The notes beneath the pieces were generated by a model. The model did not search any database. It was not told the DNA's origin and was given only the letters and a program-made list of their open reading frames with translations. The position numbers and the translations under genes were made by a program. Shown here piece after piece: positions 1 through 8,854 of a DNA stretch of 64,000 bases. The first letter of the stretch is position 1, and every line of letters begins with the position of its first letter. The stretch lies in contig JABJAH010000034.1 of NCBI GenBank assembly GCA_018666155.1, positions 1 through 64,000 of the forward strand, read 5' to 3'. The DNA comes from Rhodospirillaceae bacterium (lineage in GTDB: Bacteria > Pseudomonadota > Alphaproteobacteria > Rhodospirillales > Rhodospirillaceae).

Positions 1-5
1 TGCGC

Positions 6-1538
6 CTATTTGTTCTCCGGCGTTAGTTCTTCAAAAGCGATTCCTGCTGGTAGCATGCGGAAGTTGCTGATGCCGCGGCGTGTGGCGTTTACATAAGCCG
101 AATTGGTGATCCATATGGCTGGCGCGAGGGTATGGAATTTGGCCATGATCGCCTGCATTTTGGTTTCGCGCTCGGCCGGGTCCGCCATGACCTGTACAGC
201 TCTCACGTCGGCTGTGACGTCTTCGTCGCAGAAAAACGGATTAACACGGAAGCAAGAGAAGTACTCATAGGGTCGAATGGCATCTTGAAATGTTGCTGAA
301 TTCCAAAACAAGCCAAAGGCATCCACTTCACCCCATTGGTTTGGCACGTACTTTCGCAAATAGTCAGAAAACGGAATTTGCCGGACGGTCGTCCGGACTC
401 CGACCTTGTTTAGGTCCTGGGCGACTTTCTGGAATAGAACCGGGTCAAGTGGCGTCAACGTCGCTACAAACTCAATGTCCATGTCGAACCCGTTTTCGTA
501 CCCGGCATCCTCTAACAAAGTTCGAGCCCGTTCGGGGTCGTAGGGATAAGGCTTGAGATTGGGGTTGTAACCGGAAATTCCGGGGACCGCCCCTTGGCTG
601 GCAACATCAACCCAGCCTCCTAAGATGACGTCCGCAATCGCTTGTTTATCGACAGCGTAGTTAAGAGCTTGTCGAACCCGTTGATCTTTCAATGGGTGGC
701 TACCTTCGTGCACATTTGGTAGCGCAATTGATTTTATTTGTGTCGTGGCCGTGACGTAGGGGATGTATCCATTTTCTTTCACATCACCAACGTCGTCTTC
801 GCTGAGTCCCGTCGCAATGTCCACTTGGCCGCTATAAAGAGCTTGAAGGCGTGATGTCTTGTTACCGACAACACGGTACTCAAGGTCCGTATATCCGATG
901 GGCGCGCGCCAACTGCCGTTAAAGGCCGTAAGTCGCGGCGCCGTATTTCCGGGCCCCCAGTCAACTAAACGGTATGGCCCGGTCCCGATCGGCGCGATTG
1001 TGAAATCATCAACCCCTCGTTCCATCCACGAGTCTGGCTCGATGATCATCACAAGCGAGAGGCGCTTCGGCAGAATTGCGTCGGGCGCACGTAAATTAAA
1101 TTGAACAGTGAGAGGGGCGACGGCCACGACGTCCGCAATATTGGTCAGTTCTCTGGCGACTAGAAATGTGGCCGCATCCTTACTCAGTAGAAAGGTGAAT
1201 ACGTTCGCAACGGACTCAGCCGTAACAGGTCGGCCGTTGTGAAACGTTATGCTGTCACGAAGTGTGAAGCGCCATGTGAGTGGAGTTGGGTTCTCCCACG
1301 AAACCGCGAGTCCGGGGCGTGGCCCGCCGCGCCAATCGAGGCGTGTCAGACCATCAAACATGGCTAGCCACAATTCAGTCGCCGGTAGGGCGGTCGCCGT
1401 GTAGGGATTCCCGAGACTAGGCGGGACGCCACCAGCTGCAATCCGCAAAGTTTCGGCGTGACTTTGGCCGAACAGAAAGCTCACGAAGAATAGAGTTGCC
1501 CCTAAAAAGGGACGGCAGTTTTTAGAGAGTAAAAACAT
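6..1538 (-). CDS. ABC transporter solute-binding protein, family 5 (dipeptide/nickel type)
   Basis: Periplasmic binding component of a peptide/opine/nickel-type ABC importer, 510 aa, the usual family length. The N-terminus is a Sec signal peptide (hydrophobic residues about 11-24, cleavage near SHA-ET). Family-5 landmarks follow: a 'TWRFTLRDSITFHNG' segment near residue 90, a 'GTGPY' turn near 185, 'RVRQALNYAVDK' near 290 and 'PYPYDPERAR' near 335. The stop codon is at 6-8, so the gene is complete. No permease or ATPase gene is next to it, so it is an orphan binding protein here. It is a divergent paralogue of the protein at 62074-63576. The ligand cannot be told from sequence. Downstream on the other strand lies a periplasmic PQQ dehydrogenase, which may or may not be related in function. 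Confidence 0.93.
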   Translation of the reverse strand: MFLLSKNCRPFLGATLFFVSFLFGQSHAETLRIAAGGVPPSLGNPYTATALPATELWLAMFDGLTRLDWRGGPRPGLAVSWENPTPLTWRFTLRDSITFHNGRPVTAESVANVFTFLLSKDAATFLVARELTNIADVVAVAPLTVQFNLRAPDAILPKRLSLVMIIEPDSWMERGVDDFTIAPIGTGPYRLVDWGPGNTAPRLTAFNGSWRAPIGYTDLEYRVVGNKTSRLQALYSGQVDIATGLSEDDVGDVKENGYIPYVTATTQIKSIALPNVHEGSHPLKDQRVRQALNYAVDKQAIADVILGGWVDVASQGAVPGISGYNPNLKPYPYDPERARTLLEDAGYENGFDMDIEFVATLTPLDPVLFQKVAQDLNKVGVRTTVRQIPFSDYLRKYVPNQWGEVDAFGLFWNSATFQDAIRPYEYFSCFRVNPFFCDEDVTADVRAVQVMADPAERETKMQAIMAKFHTLAPAIWITNSAYVNATRRGISNFRMLPAGIAFEELTPENK

Positions 1539-1668
1539 AGAACGGGGCCTTATCGAGAACTTTCAACCCCCCTAAAGCCAGGGGTGTCTGGGACACCAAC
1601 GAGTGTCTCTCTCCTCATTGGTCGATTGTCCTTCAATTTGATATCATATCGTAGGATCGGAGGGCGAT

Positions 1669-3579
1669 ATGGTTAGAGCGGCAATCATTGTAGGCGCAAT
1701 GTTATGGGCGGGGCTGGCAATGGCCCAATCAGACCCGGCATCGAATATTACGTGGTCCTCCTATGGTGGTGTCCCGGGTGGCGGGCGGTATTCGGCTCTA
1801 GATCAGATCGATCGCAGCACTGTTTCTGACCTAAAGCAGGTGTGGACACATTCGAGCGGCCACGCTGCTCGCGCGACTGAGCTAGGGCGAGGAGCCTCGT
1901 ATCAAGTCACACCGCTTCACGTAAACAACACACTTTATATCTGCACACCGTTCAATCGCGTGATCGCGCTCAACCCTGAATCGGGGGCGGAGATATGGTC
2001 GTTCGACCCTCATGGCTCGCTCTTTAAAGATGATGCCGTCCCTTCAACCTGTCGCGGCGTATCCTACTGGCAGGCCGAGACGCCCCGGCCCGAGACAGCG
2101 TGCGAGAAACGCGTGTTCAAGGGAGACCGAGACGGGCGTATGTTCGCGGTTGATGCGGATACGGGACTAGCTTGCGCGGACTTCGGCATAGATGGCGCTG
2201 TCGATTTGAAGGTGCCTGAGAACGGCGGCACCGGCCGCATATTCATGAGCTCTCCGCAGGCAATCCTTGGCGATACGGTGATCATCGGCGGGGCAGTGGG
2301 TGACAACGTAAAGGCGGACTCCACCGATGGTGTCATCCGCGCCCTTGACGTGCGAACAGGCGAACTGTTGTGGCGATTGGTGCTGGTGCCGGAACACCTT
2401 AGCGACGTAACCGGTGGCGCTGATGTGTGGCCCCCATTCACAGTAGATGAACAACGCAACATCGCTTTCGTGGCGACCGGCAGCCCCAGTGTCGACGTTT
2501 ATGGCGCGGGACGGACAGATCCTATCCCCTACGCCAATGCGCTCCTCGCCATTGATGGCACGACCGGAGAGGTGCTGTGGCACTATCAGATCGTTCACCA
2601 CGACCTTTTTGATTACGACTTGCCGTCGCAACCTATTCTGACCACCATTCAACGCGATGGTGCCGCTGTACCGGCGGTCGTGCAGATCACCAAAATGGGC
2701 ACCGTGTTCGTGTTTCACCGAGACACCGGTGAGCCGCTGTTTCCTATCGAAGAACGGCCAGTGCCTAAGTCTGGCATTCCGGGTGAGATGGCCTCGCCGA
2801 CTCAGCCTATGCCCAGTCGCTTGGATCCCTTTTCTCATCAGCGTGTGGAAGAGGACGACATATTTGGGCTGACGTTCTGGGACCGAAACAAATGCAAGGA
2901 GAGTTTCAACGCTTTACGCTATGACGGCATGTTTACGCCTGCAAGCGAACAGGGCACGTTGATTTTTCCGTCGCCGGGCGGTGGCGGTAACTGGGGTGGC
3001 GCTGCGGTGGATCCAACCCGGCAGGTGCTAATTGTCAAAGGACAAAATTTTGCCAACATCTTTAAGTTGGTGCCCGCGGACCCTAACGTTAGCGACGGAG
3101 GATTATTCGAGCAGGACACCCTAAACCGTTTTATGGAAGGCACGCCCTATCGTATTGCTGGGGGGCGGTGGGAGTCTCCCTTTGGCGTTCCTTGTAATCC
3201 ACCCCCGTGGGGTGAGCTGACGGCTATTGATCTGAATTCTGGGGATACGCTGTGGCGCCGCCCGCTCGGCCAAGTACCGTTTGGACCGTTCGGCTTGCTT
3301 AAATCACCCAAGGCGTGGGGCGGCCCGGTCTCCGGTGGCCCGATTGTGACTGGAGGCGGATTAATCTTCATTGGCGGCACGATGGAGGGGGATTTTCGCG
3401 CCATCGATATTGATACGGGAGAGACACTCTGGTCGACGCCGCTAGATGTGCCGGCAATGGCTGTGCCGATGACGTACGAAGTCAACGGCCGACAGTTTAT
3501 TGTAATTGCAGCGGGTGGCAGCGCCTTGGTCGGCACGCCGCTTGACGATAAATTGGTCGCCTTCGCTTTGCCGGACTGA
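1669..3579 (+). CDS. PQQ-dependent dehydrogenase (quinoprotein glucose dehydrogenase-like), periplasmic
   Basis: Soluble periplasmic quinoprotein, 636 aa, predicted to oxidise an alcohol or sugar with pyrroloquinoline quinone and pass electrons to the respiratory chain. A signal peptide (residues 1-20, ending AMAQ) is followed by a beta-propeller with repeated blade motifs such as 'GEIWSFD'-like and 'TGELLWR' (about 230) and 'TGEVLWHYQ' (about 305). The segment around 'DGVIRALDVRTGELLW' resembles the propeller of membrane glucose dehydrogenase, but the N-terminal membrane anchor of that enzyme is absent. I see no CxxCH heme site, so it is not a quinohemoprotein. The start has a good ribosome site (GGAGGG) 6-7 bases upstream. 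The Sel1 gene follows after 5 bp and is probably co-transcribed. Substrate unknown. Confidence 0.9.
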   Translation: MVRAAIIVGAMLWAGLAMAQSDPASNITWSSYGGVPGGGRYSALDQIDRSTVSDLKQVWTHSSGHAARATELGRGASYQVTPLHVNNTLYICTPFNRVIALNPESGAEIWSFDPHGSLFKDDAVPSTCRGVSYWQAETPRPETACEKRVFKGDRDGRMFAVDADTGLACADFGIDGAVDLKVPENGGTGRIFMSSPQAILGDTVIIGGAVGDNVKADSTDGVIRALDVRTGELLWRLVLVPEHLSDVTGGADVWPPFTVDEQRNIAFVATGSPSVDVYGAGRTDPIPYANALLAIDGTTGEVLWHYQIVHHDLFDYDLPSQPILTTIQRDGAAVPAVVQITKMGTVFVFHRDTGEPLFPIEERPVPKSGIPGEMASPTQPMPSRLDPFSHQRVEEDDIFGLTFWDRNKCKESFNALRYDGMFTPASEQGTLIFPSPGGGGNWGGAAVDPTRQVLIVKGQNFANIFKLVPADPNVSDGGLFEQDTLNRFMEGTPYRIAGGRWESPFGVPCNPPPWGELTAIDLNSGDTLWRRPLGQVPFGPFGLLKSPKAWGGPVSGGPIVTGGGLIFIGGTMEGDFRAIDIDTGETLWSTPLDVPAMAVPMTYEVNGRQFIVIAAGGSALVGTPLDDKLVAFALPD

Positions 3580-3584
3580 TCCTC

Positions 3585-4256
3585 TTGTCGCGACTACTTG
3601 TCATAATTGCTATGTGGATCGGGATTTGGTCCGGCCCGGTTCTTGCTGGCGCTTGGGATTCCCTTAAGGCGGATCCCGGCCTTACTATTCGCGCTTATCT
3701 CGGTGTGGCAGCTGCCCAAAATGCGCTCGGTCGCTTGTATTTCCGAGGGGTCGAGGTGCCGCAAAGCGATTCCTCAGCATTTGCATGGTGGCAGAAATCT
3801 GCTCTTCGGGATGATGCTGACGCCCAAACCAATCTAGGTGCGCTCTATGACCTCGGTCGAGGCGTTGAGTCTGATAAGGCGCAAGCCGAAGCTTGGTGGC
3901 AGAGAGCTGCGGCGCAAGGAAATATTGCCGCACAAATAAATCTCAGAGTGATGGCCGATATCGGCTCTGGCTTACCCGTAGACGATAGCGCGGCGGCTGC
4001 GTGGTATCTCACTGCTGCACGCAAGGGGGACTCCTTAGCGCAATACATGTTGGGTCGTCGCTATTCCATCGGACGGGGCGTGAATCAGGATCATGTCAGA
4101 GCCCACGCTTGGACTCTTGTGGCAGCGAAGTCTGGTAGCTCACGCGCAGCAGAACGGGTCAATACTTTGGCGGCGGCTTTAACCCCGGCCCAATTGGTTG
4201 AAGCGGCTGCGTGGGCCGAAGAATGTCAGACGTCAAATTTTAAAAACTGTGACTAA
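3585..4256 (+). CDS. Exported Sel1-repeat (TPR-like) protein
   Basis: A 223-aa protein with a short N-terminal signal sequence (residues about 1-21, ending VLAGAW) and four Sel1-like helical repeats, seen as 'ALGRLYFRGVEV', 'NLGALYDLGRGV', a degenerate third copy and 'MLGRRYSIGRGV'. Sel1 repeats are protein-interaction scaffolds, often in the periplasm. The TTG start 5 bp after the PQQ dehydrogenase stop gives a complete signal peptide. An ATG nine codons later (3612) is the alternative. The tight spacing suggests it is co-expressed with the dehydrogenase and may help its assembly or partner binding; that is inference. Confidence 0.82.
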   Translation: MSRLLVIIAMWIGIWSGPVLAGAWDSLKADPGLTIRAYLGVAAAQNALGRLYFRGVEVPQSDSSAFAWWQKSALRDDADAQTNLGALYDLGRGVESDKAQAEAWWQRAAAQGNIAAQINLRVMADIGSGLPVDDSAAAAWYLTAARKGDSLAQYMLGRRYSIGRGVNQDHVRAHAWTLVAAKSGSSRAAERVNTLAAALTPAQLVEAAAWAEECQTSNFKNCD

Positions 4257-4280
4257 TGTCCACGGCATTTGACCGTCGCT

Positions 4281-5873
4281 CTATAGCCCCAGCGCGCCAG
4301 GGTTAATCAAGTTGTTCGGATCGACGGTCTTTTTGAGGGTTTTTAGGAGGTCTGCCGCAGTGTCCATGCGCGACTCAAGGAATGGATAACTGCGCCCGAT
4401 TTGCATGTGGGTTCCTCCGCGCTTACGGAAAAGGTTCGCTAAACCTTTGCGCAATTCGCCGACAGCGGCATGAGCCGCGGGGTCTGCATCAAACGTCTCC
4501 CTGGTTTTCAAGAAATCGTCATCGAGATAACTTTCGATCATGTCGGTGCGGCGATCTTTCCAATACAGATTGACCTCAATCAGAACGCGCGATTGCCCAA
4601 TTAGGTTGCTCACTTGTCCCCAGACAAGGCCGTGGCGCTCGATAACGTCCTTATTGCTGTTCATGAAAACGTCGATGTCGTCGAGTAGCGTTGCATGAAG
4701 GGAGTGCGGCAATATCCCGTGCATGGGCACCCAGCGATCACCTTTGGGTCCCAGCATCATGATCGGCGGCGGAAACGGGGTGCCGCGCATGACCTTGGGG
4801 ATGCTTGCCTCGATCTCGCGTCCGTTGCGGGTGGTGCATGCGTCTTTGACCGTTTCCAGCGCCGTATCCGCGTCGGCGTCATTGCGTCCATCGACGGACA
4901 TATGAAGCGTATAGCCCACATCCTTGAGATATCTTCGGCCCGCTGCCGCCACTTTGAATGCTTCTTTCATACCGCGCAGGATGGAGCTCTGCCCTTTGGC
5001 GATGCCGAGAAGCTTGTCCACATCGTCGGCAAAGCCGGTGGACGCAATCCGCTCTGACAGAAAAAAAGGATCAAGCCCAAAGCACTCTGAAACGAGACCG
5101 AGCCGACCAACAGCGCCGGTGGCTGCGGCAAAGTCATTCCGATCAGCGAAACTAAAGGCGGCGAACCGAACTTCCGTTGGGCGGGGGATGAGTTGCAGGG
5201 CGACCTCTGTCTTTACGCCGAGGGCGCCGCTGTCTCCGAGAAAGAGCCCTGTTAGATCTGGGCCGTAATACCGATTGAACGGACTTGGTTCGATTTCAGC
5301 CGCCCACGACCCCGTTCGCAATTCCTCGCCGTTGGCCATCACAAGGCGCAGTCCAATAACGCTTTCGGCCAAAGTGCCGTATCGACCGGATCCATAGTTG
5401 ATGGCGTTTTGCGAGATCCCGCCGCCGACCGTGGCAAAGAGTCCTGATCCGGTTCCCCAAAATGGGGTTCTTAAACCAAGTGGCTCGAGTGCGTCATTCA
5501 GTTGATTCCAGGTTACGCCTGCTTGGACGCGGACATACATGTCATCTTGATTGATCTCGATAATCTCATTCAGACGCTGCATGTCGAGTGTCACGCAATC
5601 TTGTCGGTCAGTCAGGTACCCCGCCGAATAGGATAAACCACCTCCGCGCGCCGACAGGCATAGGCCAGCAGCCGTTATGGTTTGGACGGTGGAGCACACC
5701 TCTTTAATGGTGCCAGGCCTCACAACCGCAATCGGTGGCTTACTTTCGTAGTAGATGTCTTTGCCGTAGGGAGACAGCGCGGTTTTGTCGGTAATGACGT
5801 GTTCTGGCCCAACGTTCTGAGCGAGCGTGGCAAAGAAGTCTTCGTAATCTATGGGTGATTTGTCAGCATCCAT
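4281..5873 (-). CDS. FAD-linked oxidase of the VAO/PCMH family
   Basis: Cytoplasmic flavoprotein oxidase or dehydrogenase of the vanillyl-alcohol oxidase / p-cresol methylhydroxylase type, which oxidises para-substituted phenols or related alcohols. The N-terminal FAD-binding PCMH domain (about 45-220) contains 'VVRPGTIKEV', 'SARGGGLSY' and 'GGGISQNAINYGSGRYG'. The C-terminal half holds the substrate cap, and the protein ends with the family-typical 'DPNNLINPGALGL'. I chose the ATG at 5873, preceded by AGGA at suitable distance, over a GTG 16 codons upstream. From that start it is 530 aa, close to 4-cresol dehydrogenase. I could not identify the residue that would hold FAD covalently. It converges on the Sel1 gene and is divergent from the SDR at 5994. 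Confidence 0.87.
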   Translation of the reverse strand: MDADKSPIDYEDFFATLAQNVGPEHVITDKTALSPYGKDIYYESKPPIAVVRPGTIKEVCSTVQTITAAGLCLSARGGGLSYSAGYLTDRQDCVTLDMQRLNEIIEINQDDMYVRVQAGVTWNQLNDALEPLGLRTPFWGTGSGLFATVGGGISQNAINYGSGRYGTLAESVIGLRLVMANGEELRTGSWAAEIEPSPFNRYYGPDLTGLFLGDSGALGVKTEVALQLIPRPTEVRFAAFSFADRNDFAAATGAVGRLGLVSECFGLDPFFLSERIASTGFADDVDKLLGIAKGQSSILRGMKEAFKVAAAGRRYLKDVGYTLHMSVDGRNDADADTALETVKDACTTRNGREIEASIPKVMRGTPFPPPIMMLGPKGDRWVPMHGILPHSLHATLLDDIDVFMNSNKDVIERHGLVWGQVSNLIGQSRVLIEVNLYWKDRRTDMIESYLDDDFLKTRETFDADPAAHAAVGELRKGLANLFRKRGGTHMQIGRSYPFLESRMDTAADLLKTLKKTVDPNNLINPGALGL

Positions 5874-5993
5874 GTGTGTGTCCTGCGAAAGCGATTTTTG
5901 AGGCAGTCGTGCAATGAGCACAGCCGCCTTTAGGCTGTTGGTTCCTGCAGCATATTGCCTCTACTCTACCGAGGTCTATGGGGGAGGTGAATC

Positions 5994-6698
5994 TTGTCAA
6001 CTGTTCTGATTACGGGGGCCAACCGCGGGCTTGGGCTAGAATTTGCGGCCCAATATGCGGGAGACGGCTGGCAGGTCATTGCCAGCTGCCGCTCACCTGA
6101 GAAAGCTGAAAGCCTTAAACGTCTAGCGGGCGAGAATGGCCAGGTCAAGATCGTCCAGATAGATGTTAGTGACCACGCCTCTGTTGATGCGTGTGCCGCG
6201 CAGCTTTTTGGTCAACCGGTTGACGTTCTTGTTAATAATGCGGGAATTGCGAGTAACGATTTCGCTCATCAAATGCTCGGTGGCTTCGATTTCGAAAATT
6301 GGGAGAATATCCTGCGCACCAATACGCTCGGCCCGATGAAAGTGTCAGAGGCGTTTCTTCCCAACGTCAAGGCGAGTGCTCAGAAAAAGATTACGGTCGT
6401 ATCCAGTACTGTCGGCTCTCTGACGGACATGAACGAGTATCCCGTTTACCCCTACGCGACAAGCAAAGCGGCGTTGAACAAGGGGATGCGTATGATGGCT
6501 GAGCAACTGCGCAATGACGGTGTCAGTGTCCTTTGCTTATGTCCTGGACACGCTAAAACCGACATGGGGATGATGGCTGAGGGCGCATCCGTCGAAGTGA
6601 CGGATGCAGTCTTAGGAATGCGGAACGAAATTTCTAATTTGACGATGGCGACGTCTGGTTCATTTAGACGCTACAATGGCGAAACGATTTCCTGGTAA
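5994..6698 (+). CDS. SDR-family oxidoreductase (C-factor-like)
   Basis: Short-chain dehydrogenase/reductase of 234 aa with the full classical signature: nucleotide-binding 'TGANRGLG' at residues 6-13, 'NNAG' near 84, a serine in 'VVSSTVGS', the catalytic 'YPYATSK' and 'CPGHAKTDMG' after it. It ends in 'GETISW', typical of the csgA/C-factor-like subgroup. The TTG start is supported by the strong upstream GGGGGAGG. It opens a rightward run with the monooxygenase at 6704 (5 bp away) and the two cupin proteins, so it probably acts in the same pathway. The substrate is unknown. Confidence 0.9.
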   Translation: MSTVLITGANRGLGLEFAAQYAGDGWQVIASCRSPEKAESLKRLAGENGQVKIVQIDVSDHASVDACAAQLFGQPVDVLVNNAGIASNDFAHQMLGGFDFENWENILRTNTLGPMKVSEAFLPNVKASAQKKITVVSSTVGSLTDMNEYPVYPYATSKAALNKGMRMMAEQLRNDGVSVLCLCPGHAKTDMGMMAEGASVEVTDAVLGMRNEISNLTMATSGSFRRYNGETISW

Positions 6699-6703
6699 GG
6701 GGT

Positions 6704-7966
6704 GTGAAGCACGTGAATGGTTCGAAACCAAGTTATATTCCGACACGCGAAGAGATCACGAAAGCAGCGCGTGACCTAATTCCGGTGCTGCGAGAACGCG
6801 CACTGGCGACGGAGAAAAACCGGGACCTGTTGCCCGAAACGATCGCTGATCTTAAGGCGGCTGGAATCCATAAGATTTTCACACCCCGGCGTTATGGCGG
6901 GTACGAAATGGACTGGGGTGTCCACGTCGACGTGACCAAAGAGCTTGGCCGAGCGTGCGGCTCAACGTCCTGGGTGAGTTCGGTCGTTTTTTGCCATACG
7001 TGGCTGTTGGCGCGGTTCCCTCCAGAATGTCAGGAGGAGTTCTGGCCTGAGCACCCTGATGCCGTTATCGGTACCGCGTTCGCTGGCGGCGGTGGCATGG
7101 AAAAAACCGAAGGCGGCTTTATTCTCAATGGCCAATGGAAGTTTTCCAGCGGTATCAATCACTCGGATTGTGCAGTGGTGGCGGCCCAGGTGGGCGGGAA
7201 GAAAGACGATCTCCACAGCGGCCGCACACAGGTCTTTCGGATGGCCATGTTGCTGCCGTCTGAGTATGAGGTGGTTGATACATGGGATTCTGAAGGTCTC
7301 AGAGGCACTGGTAGTCACGACATCAAAGTGGTTAACCAGTTCGTCCCCGAGCACCGCACGATCTTGACCGAGGAAGCGACCGGGACAAAGCCTCCTGGTG
7401 CCGTCTTGCATGACAACTACATCTACAACGTAGAATTTTCGCCGTATTTTTTCACTCTGGTCGCTGGTCCCATGCTTGGCACCGCGATGGGAGCGCTAGA
7501 AGAGTACTGCGAGCTAACAAAGGCACGTTCTGGACAGATGTTTGGTGAGTCCATCATTGAGCAGGTTCCGGTCCAGGTGCGGGTCGGCGAGTCCGCGGCC
7601 GAAATTCACTCGGCACACTTGATTATCGATAACGTCAATCAGTATCTGCACGACGAAGGTGTGGCGGGCCGGGAACTGCCCGGGACGACACTACTGACCG
7701 TTAAGCGTGATCTCGCTTATGCGTCGCGCCAATGCCTAGCGGCCGCAACACGCCTATCTGGCATGATGGGGGTTACAGCCCAGACGGGGCGCAATCCGGT
7801 GCAGCGGCATTTCAGAGATTGCCGAACGATCTCTACTCATGGTGGTTTGCAATGGGATGGCGCGATGACACCAAACGGCAAGATGATGTTTGGTATGAAA
7901 ACTGGCGATCCCAAGGTGGACGATGCGATACCATCTCCGATTCTAGATCGCGCCTTGTTCCAATAG
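6704..7966 (+). CDS. Acyl-CoA dehydrogenase-fold flavin monooxygenase (group D type)
   Basis: A 420-aa protein with the acyl-CoA dehydrogenase fold, most like two-component FMN/FAD monooxygenases (HsaA/HpaB-C2/DszC type) that hydroxylate aromatic or heterocyclic substrates with reduced flavin. The N-terminal helical domain has 'LLPETIADLKAAGIHKIFTP'; the beta domain has 'GGFILNGQWKFSSGINHSD' (about 140); the C-terminal helices end in 'NPVQRHFRDCRTISTHGG' with a distal 'WDGAM'. True acyl-CoA dehydrogenases carry a catalytic Glu that I do not see here, so a monooxygenase is favoured. A separate flavin reductase would be needed and none is adjacent. The GTG start lies 5 bp after the SDR stop. 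Confidence 0.85.
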   Translation: MKHVNGSKPSYIPTREEITKAARDLIPVLRERALATEKNRDLLPETIADLKAAGIHKIFTPRRYGGYEMDWGVHVDVTKELGRACGSTSWVSSVVFCHTWLLARFPPECQEEFWPEHPDAVIGTAFAGGGGMEKTEGGFILNGQWKFSSGINHSDCAVVAAQVGGKKDDLHSGRTQVFRMAMLLPSEYEVVDTWDSEGLRGTGSHDIKVVNQFVPEHRTILTEEATGTKPPGAVLHDNYIYNVEFSPYFFTLVAGPMLGTAMGALEEYCELTKARSGQMFGESIIEQVPVQVRVGESAAEIHSAHLIIDNVNQYLHDEGVAGRELPGTTLLTVKRDLAYASRQCLAAATRLSGMMGVTAQTGRNPVQRHFRDCRTISTHGGLQWDGAMTPNGKMMFGMKTGDPKVDDAIPSPILDRALFQ

Positions 7967-7985
7967 CGACGGGAGCAGTATTGAT

Positions 7986-8843
7986 ATGGCACGCCCACAC
8001 GTCGAGTTTGTACAGTCTCAAGTCTTACCCTTCACTCAGGGTTTGTATGGTGGCTCGCGCCCCGATGTTGAAATGCGGATTCTCAGCATCGATAAAGAGG
8101 GCGGTGACGCGTCGACCATGATTCGCTGGCCGGCGGGATGGGCACGAACTGAACCCGAGCATTTGGACTGCGATGAAGAGTTTCTGGTGCTCGAAGGGTC
8201 ATTGGAAATCAACGGCAAACTCTATCGGAAACACGACTACGCTCATTTTCCCAGCGGTTATCTGCGGACCAGTCAACGGTGCGCAAATGGTGCGGTTACG
8301 ATTTCGTTCTTCTCATCCGAGCCTCACGCAATTCAGGCCGAATCGGCTGGCAACGGTTTTGATGCAGCTCGTCTCGTCGAGCACATCGAGACCCGGACCT
8401 TCAAAACCATGACCGACGTTGCCGAGTCCTTTGACACGCCCGACTGGGACCCGACGGGAACATTCCACAAGTTGCTCTATCAAGATCCGTATACAGGCGA
8501 GCGCACCTGGATGATCGGTATGGCGCCCCACTGGCACACCGATTTATGTGAGATTCACCCTGTCGTTGAAGAAGAGTTCTCGATACTTGGTGATTTGTGC
8601 TTTCCCGGCGGGGTCTTTCGTGATGGTGGGTACTTTTGGCGACCGCCGGGTATTCAGCATGGCCCTTTTGCAACATGGGGCGGCACACTTCACTTGGTGC
8701 GCTGCAAGGGTGGGCCATTTGCGACGGAGTGGGTCAAAGGTGAGCCACCCGATTGGTATCCTGACTACAATCCGGTGTTGCCGCCCGAGTATGAGGCGCA
8801 TGTTAAAGCTAGTGTGAACTACGACCGCGAACCCAACTACTAG
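7986..8843 (+). CDS. Bicupin protein (ChrR/DUF4437-like)
   Basis: A 285-aa protein with two cupin beta-barrels. The first (about 25-115) carries 'EPEHLDCDEEFLVLEGSLEI' with metal-ligand-like His and Glu residues. The second (about 165-250) has 'HWHTDLCEIHPVVEEEFSIL', a canonical HxH...E cupin motif, and a distal 'IQHGPF' His. Cupins of this sort bind Fe, Zn or Mn and act as dioxygenases, isomerases or sensors. It sits 20 bp after the monooxygenase and 11 bp before a second bicupin of identical length, so the two probably form a complex or act in sequence on the monooxygenase product. Exact reaction unknown. Confidence 0.8.
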   Translation: MARPHVEFVQSQVLPFTQGLYGGSRPDVEMRILSIDKEGGDASTMIRWPAGWARTEPEHLDCDEEFLVLEGSLEINGKLYRKHDYAHFPSGYLRTSQRCANGAVTISFFSSEPHAIQAESAGNGFDAARLVEHIETRTFKTMTDVAESFDTPDWDPTGTFHKLLYQDPYTGERTWMIGMAPHWHTDLCEIHPVVEEEFSILGDLCFPGGVFRDGGYFWRPPGIQHGPFATWGGTLHLVRCKGGPFATEWVKGEPPDWYPDYNPVLPPEYEAHVKASVNYDREPNY

Positions 8844-8854
8844 GAAATTGAGTT

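Noticed and set aside
2064..2838. Long antisense open frames inside the PQQ dehydrogenase gene
   Set aside because: They are shadows of a clearly coding rightward frame, with no family-like sequence or ribosome site.
6704..7966. True acyl-CoA dehydrogenase
   Set aside because: The catalytic Glu region is not seen and the C-terminal pattern follows group D flavin monooxygenases.
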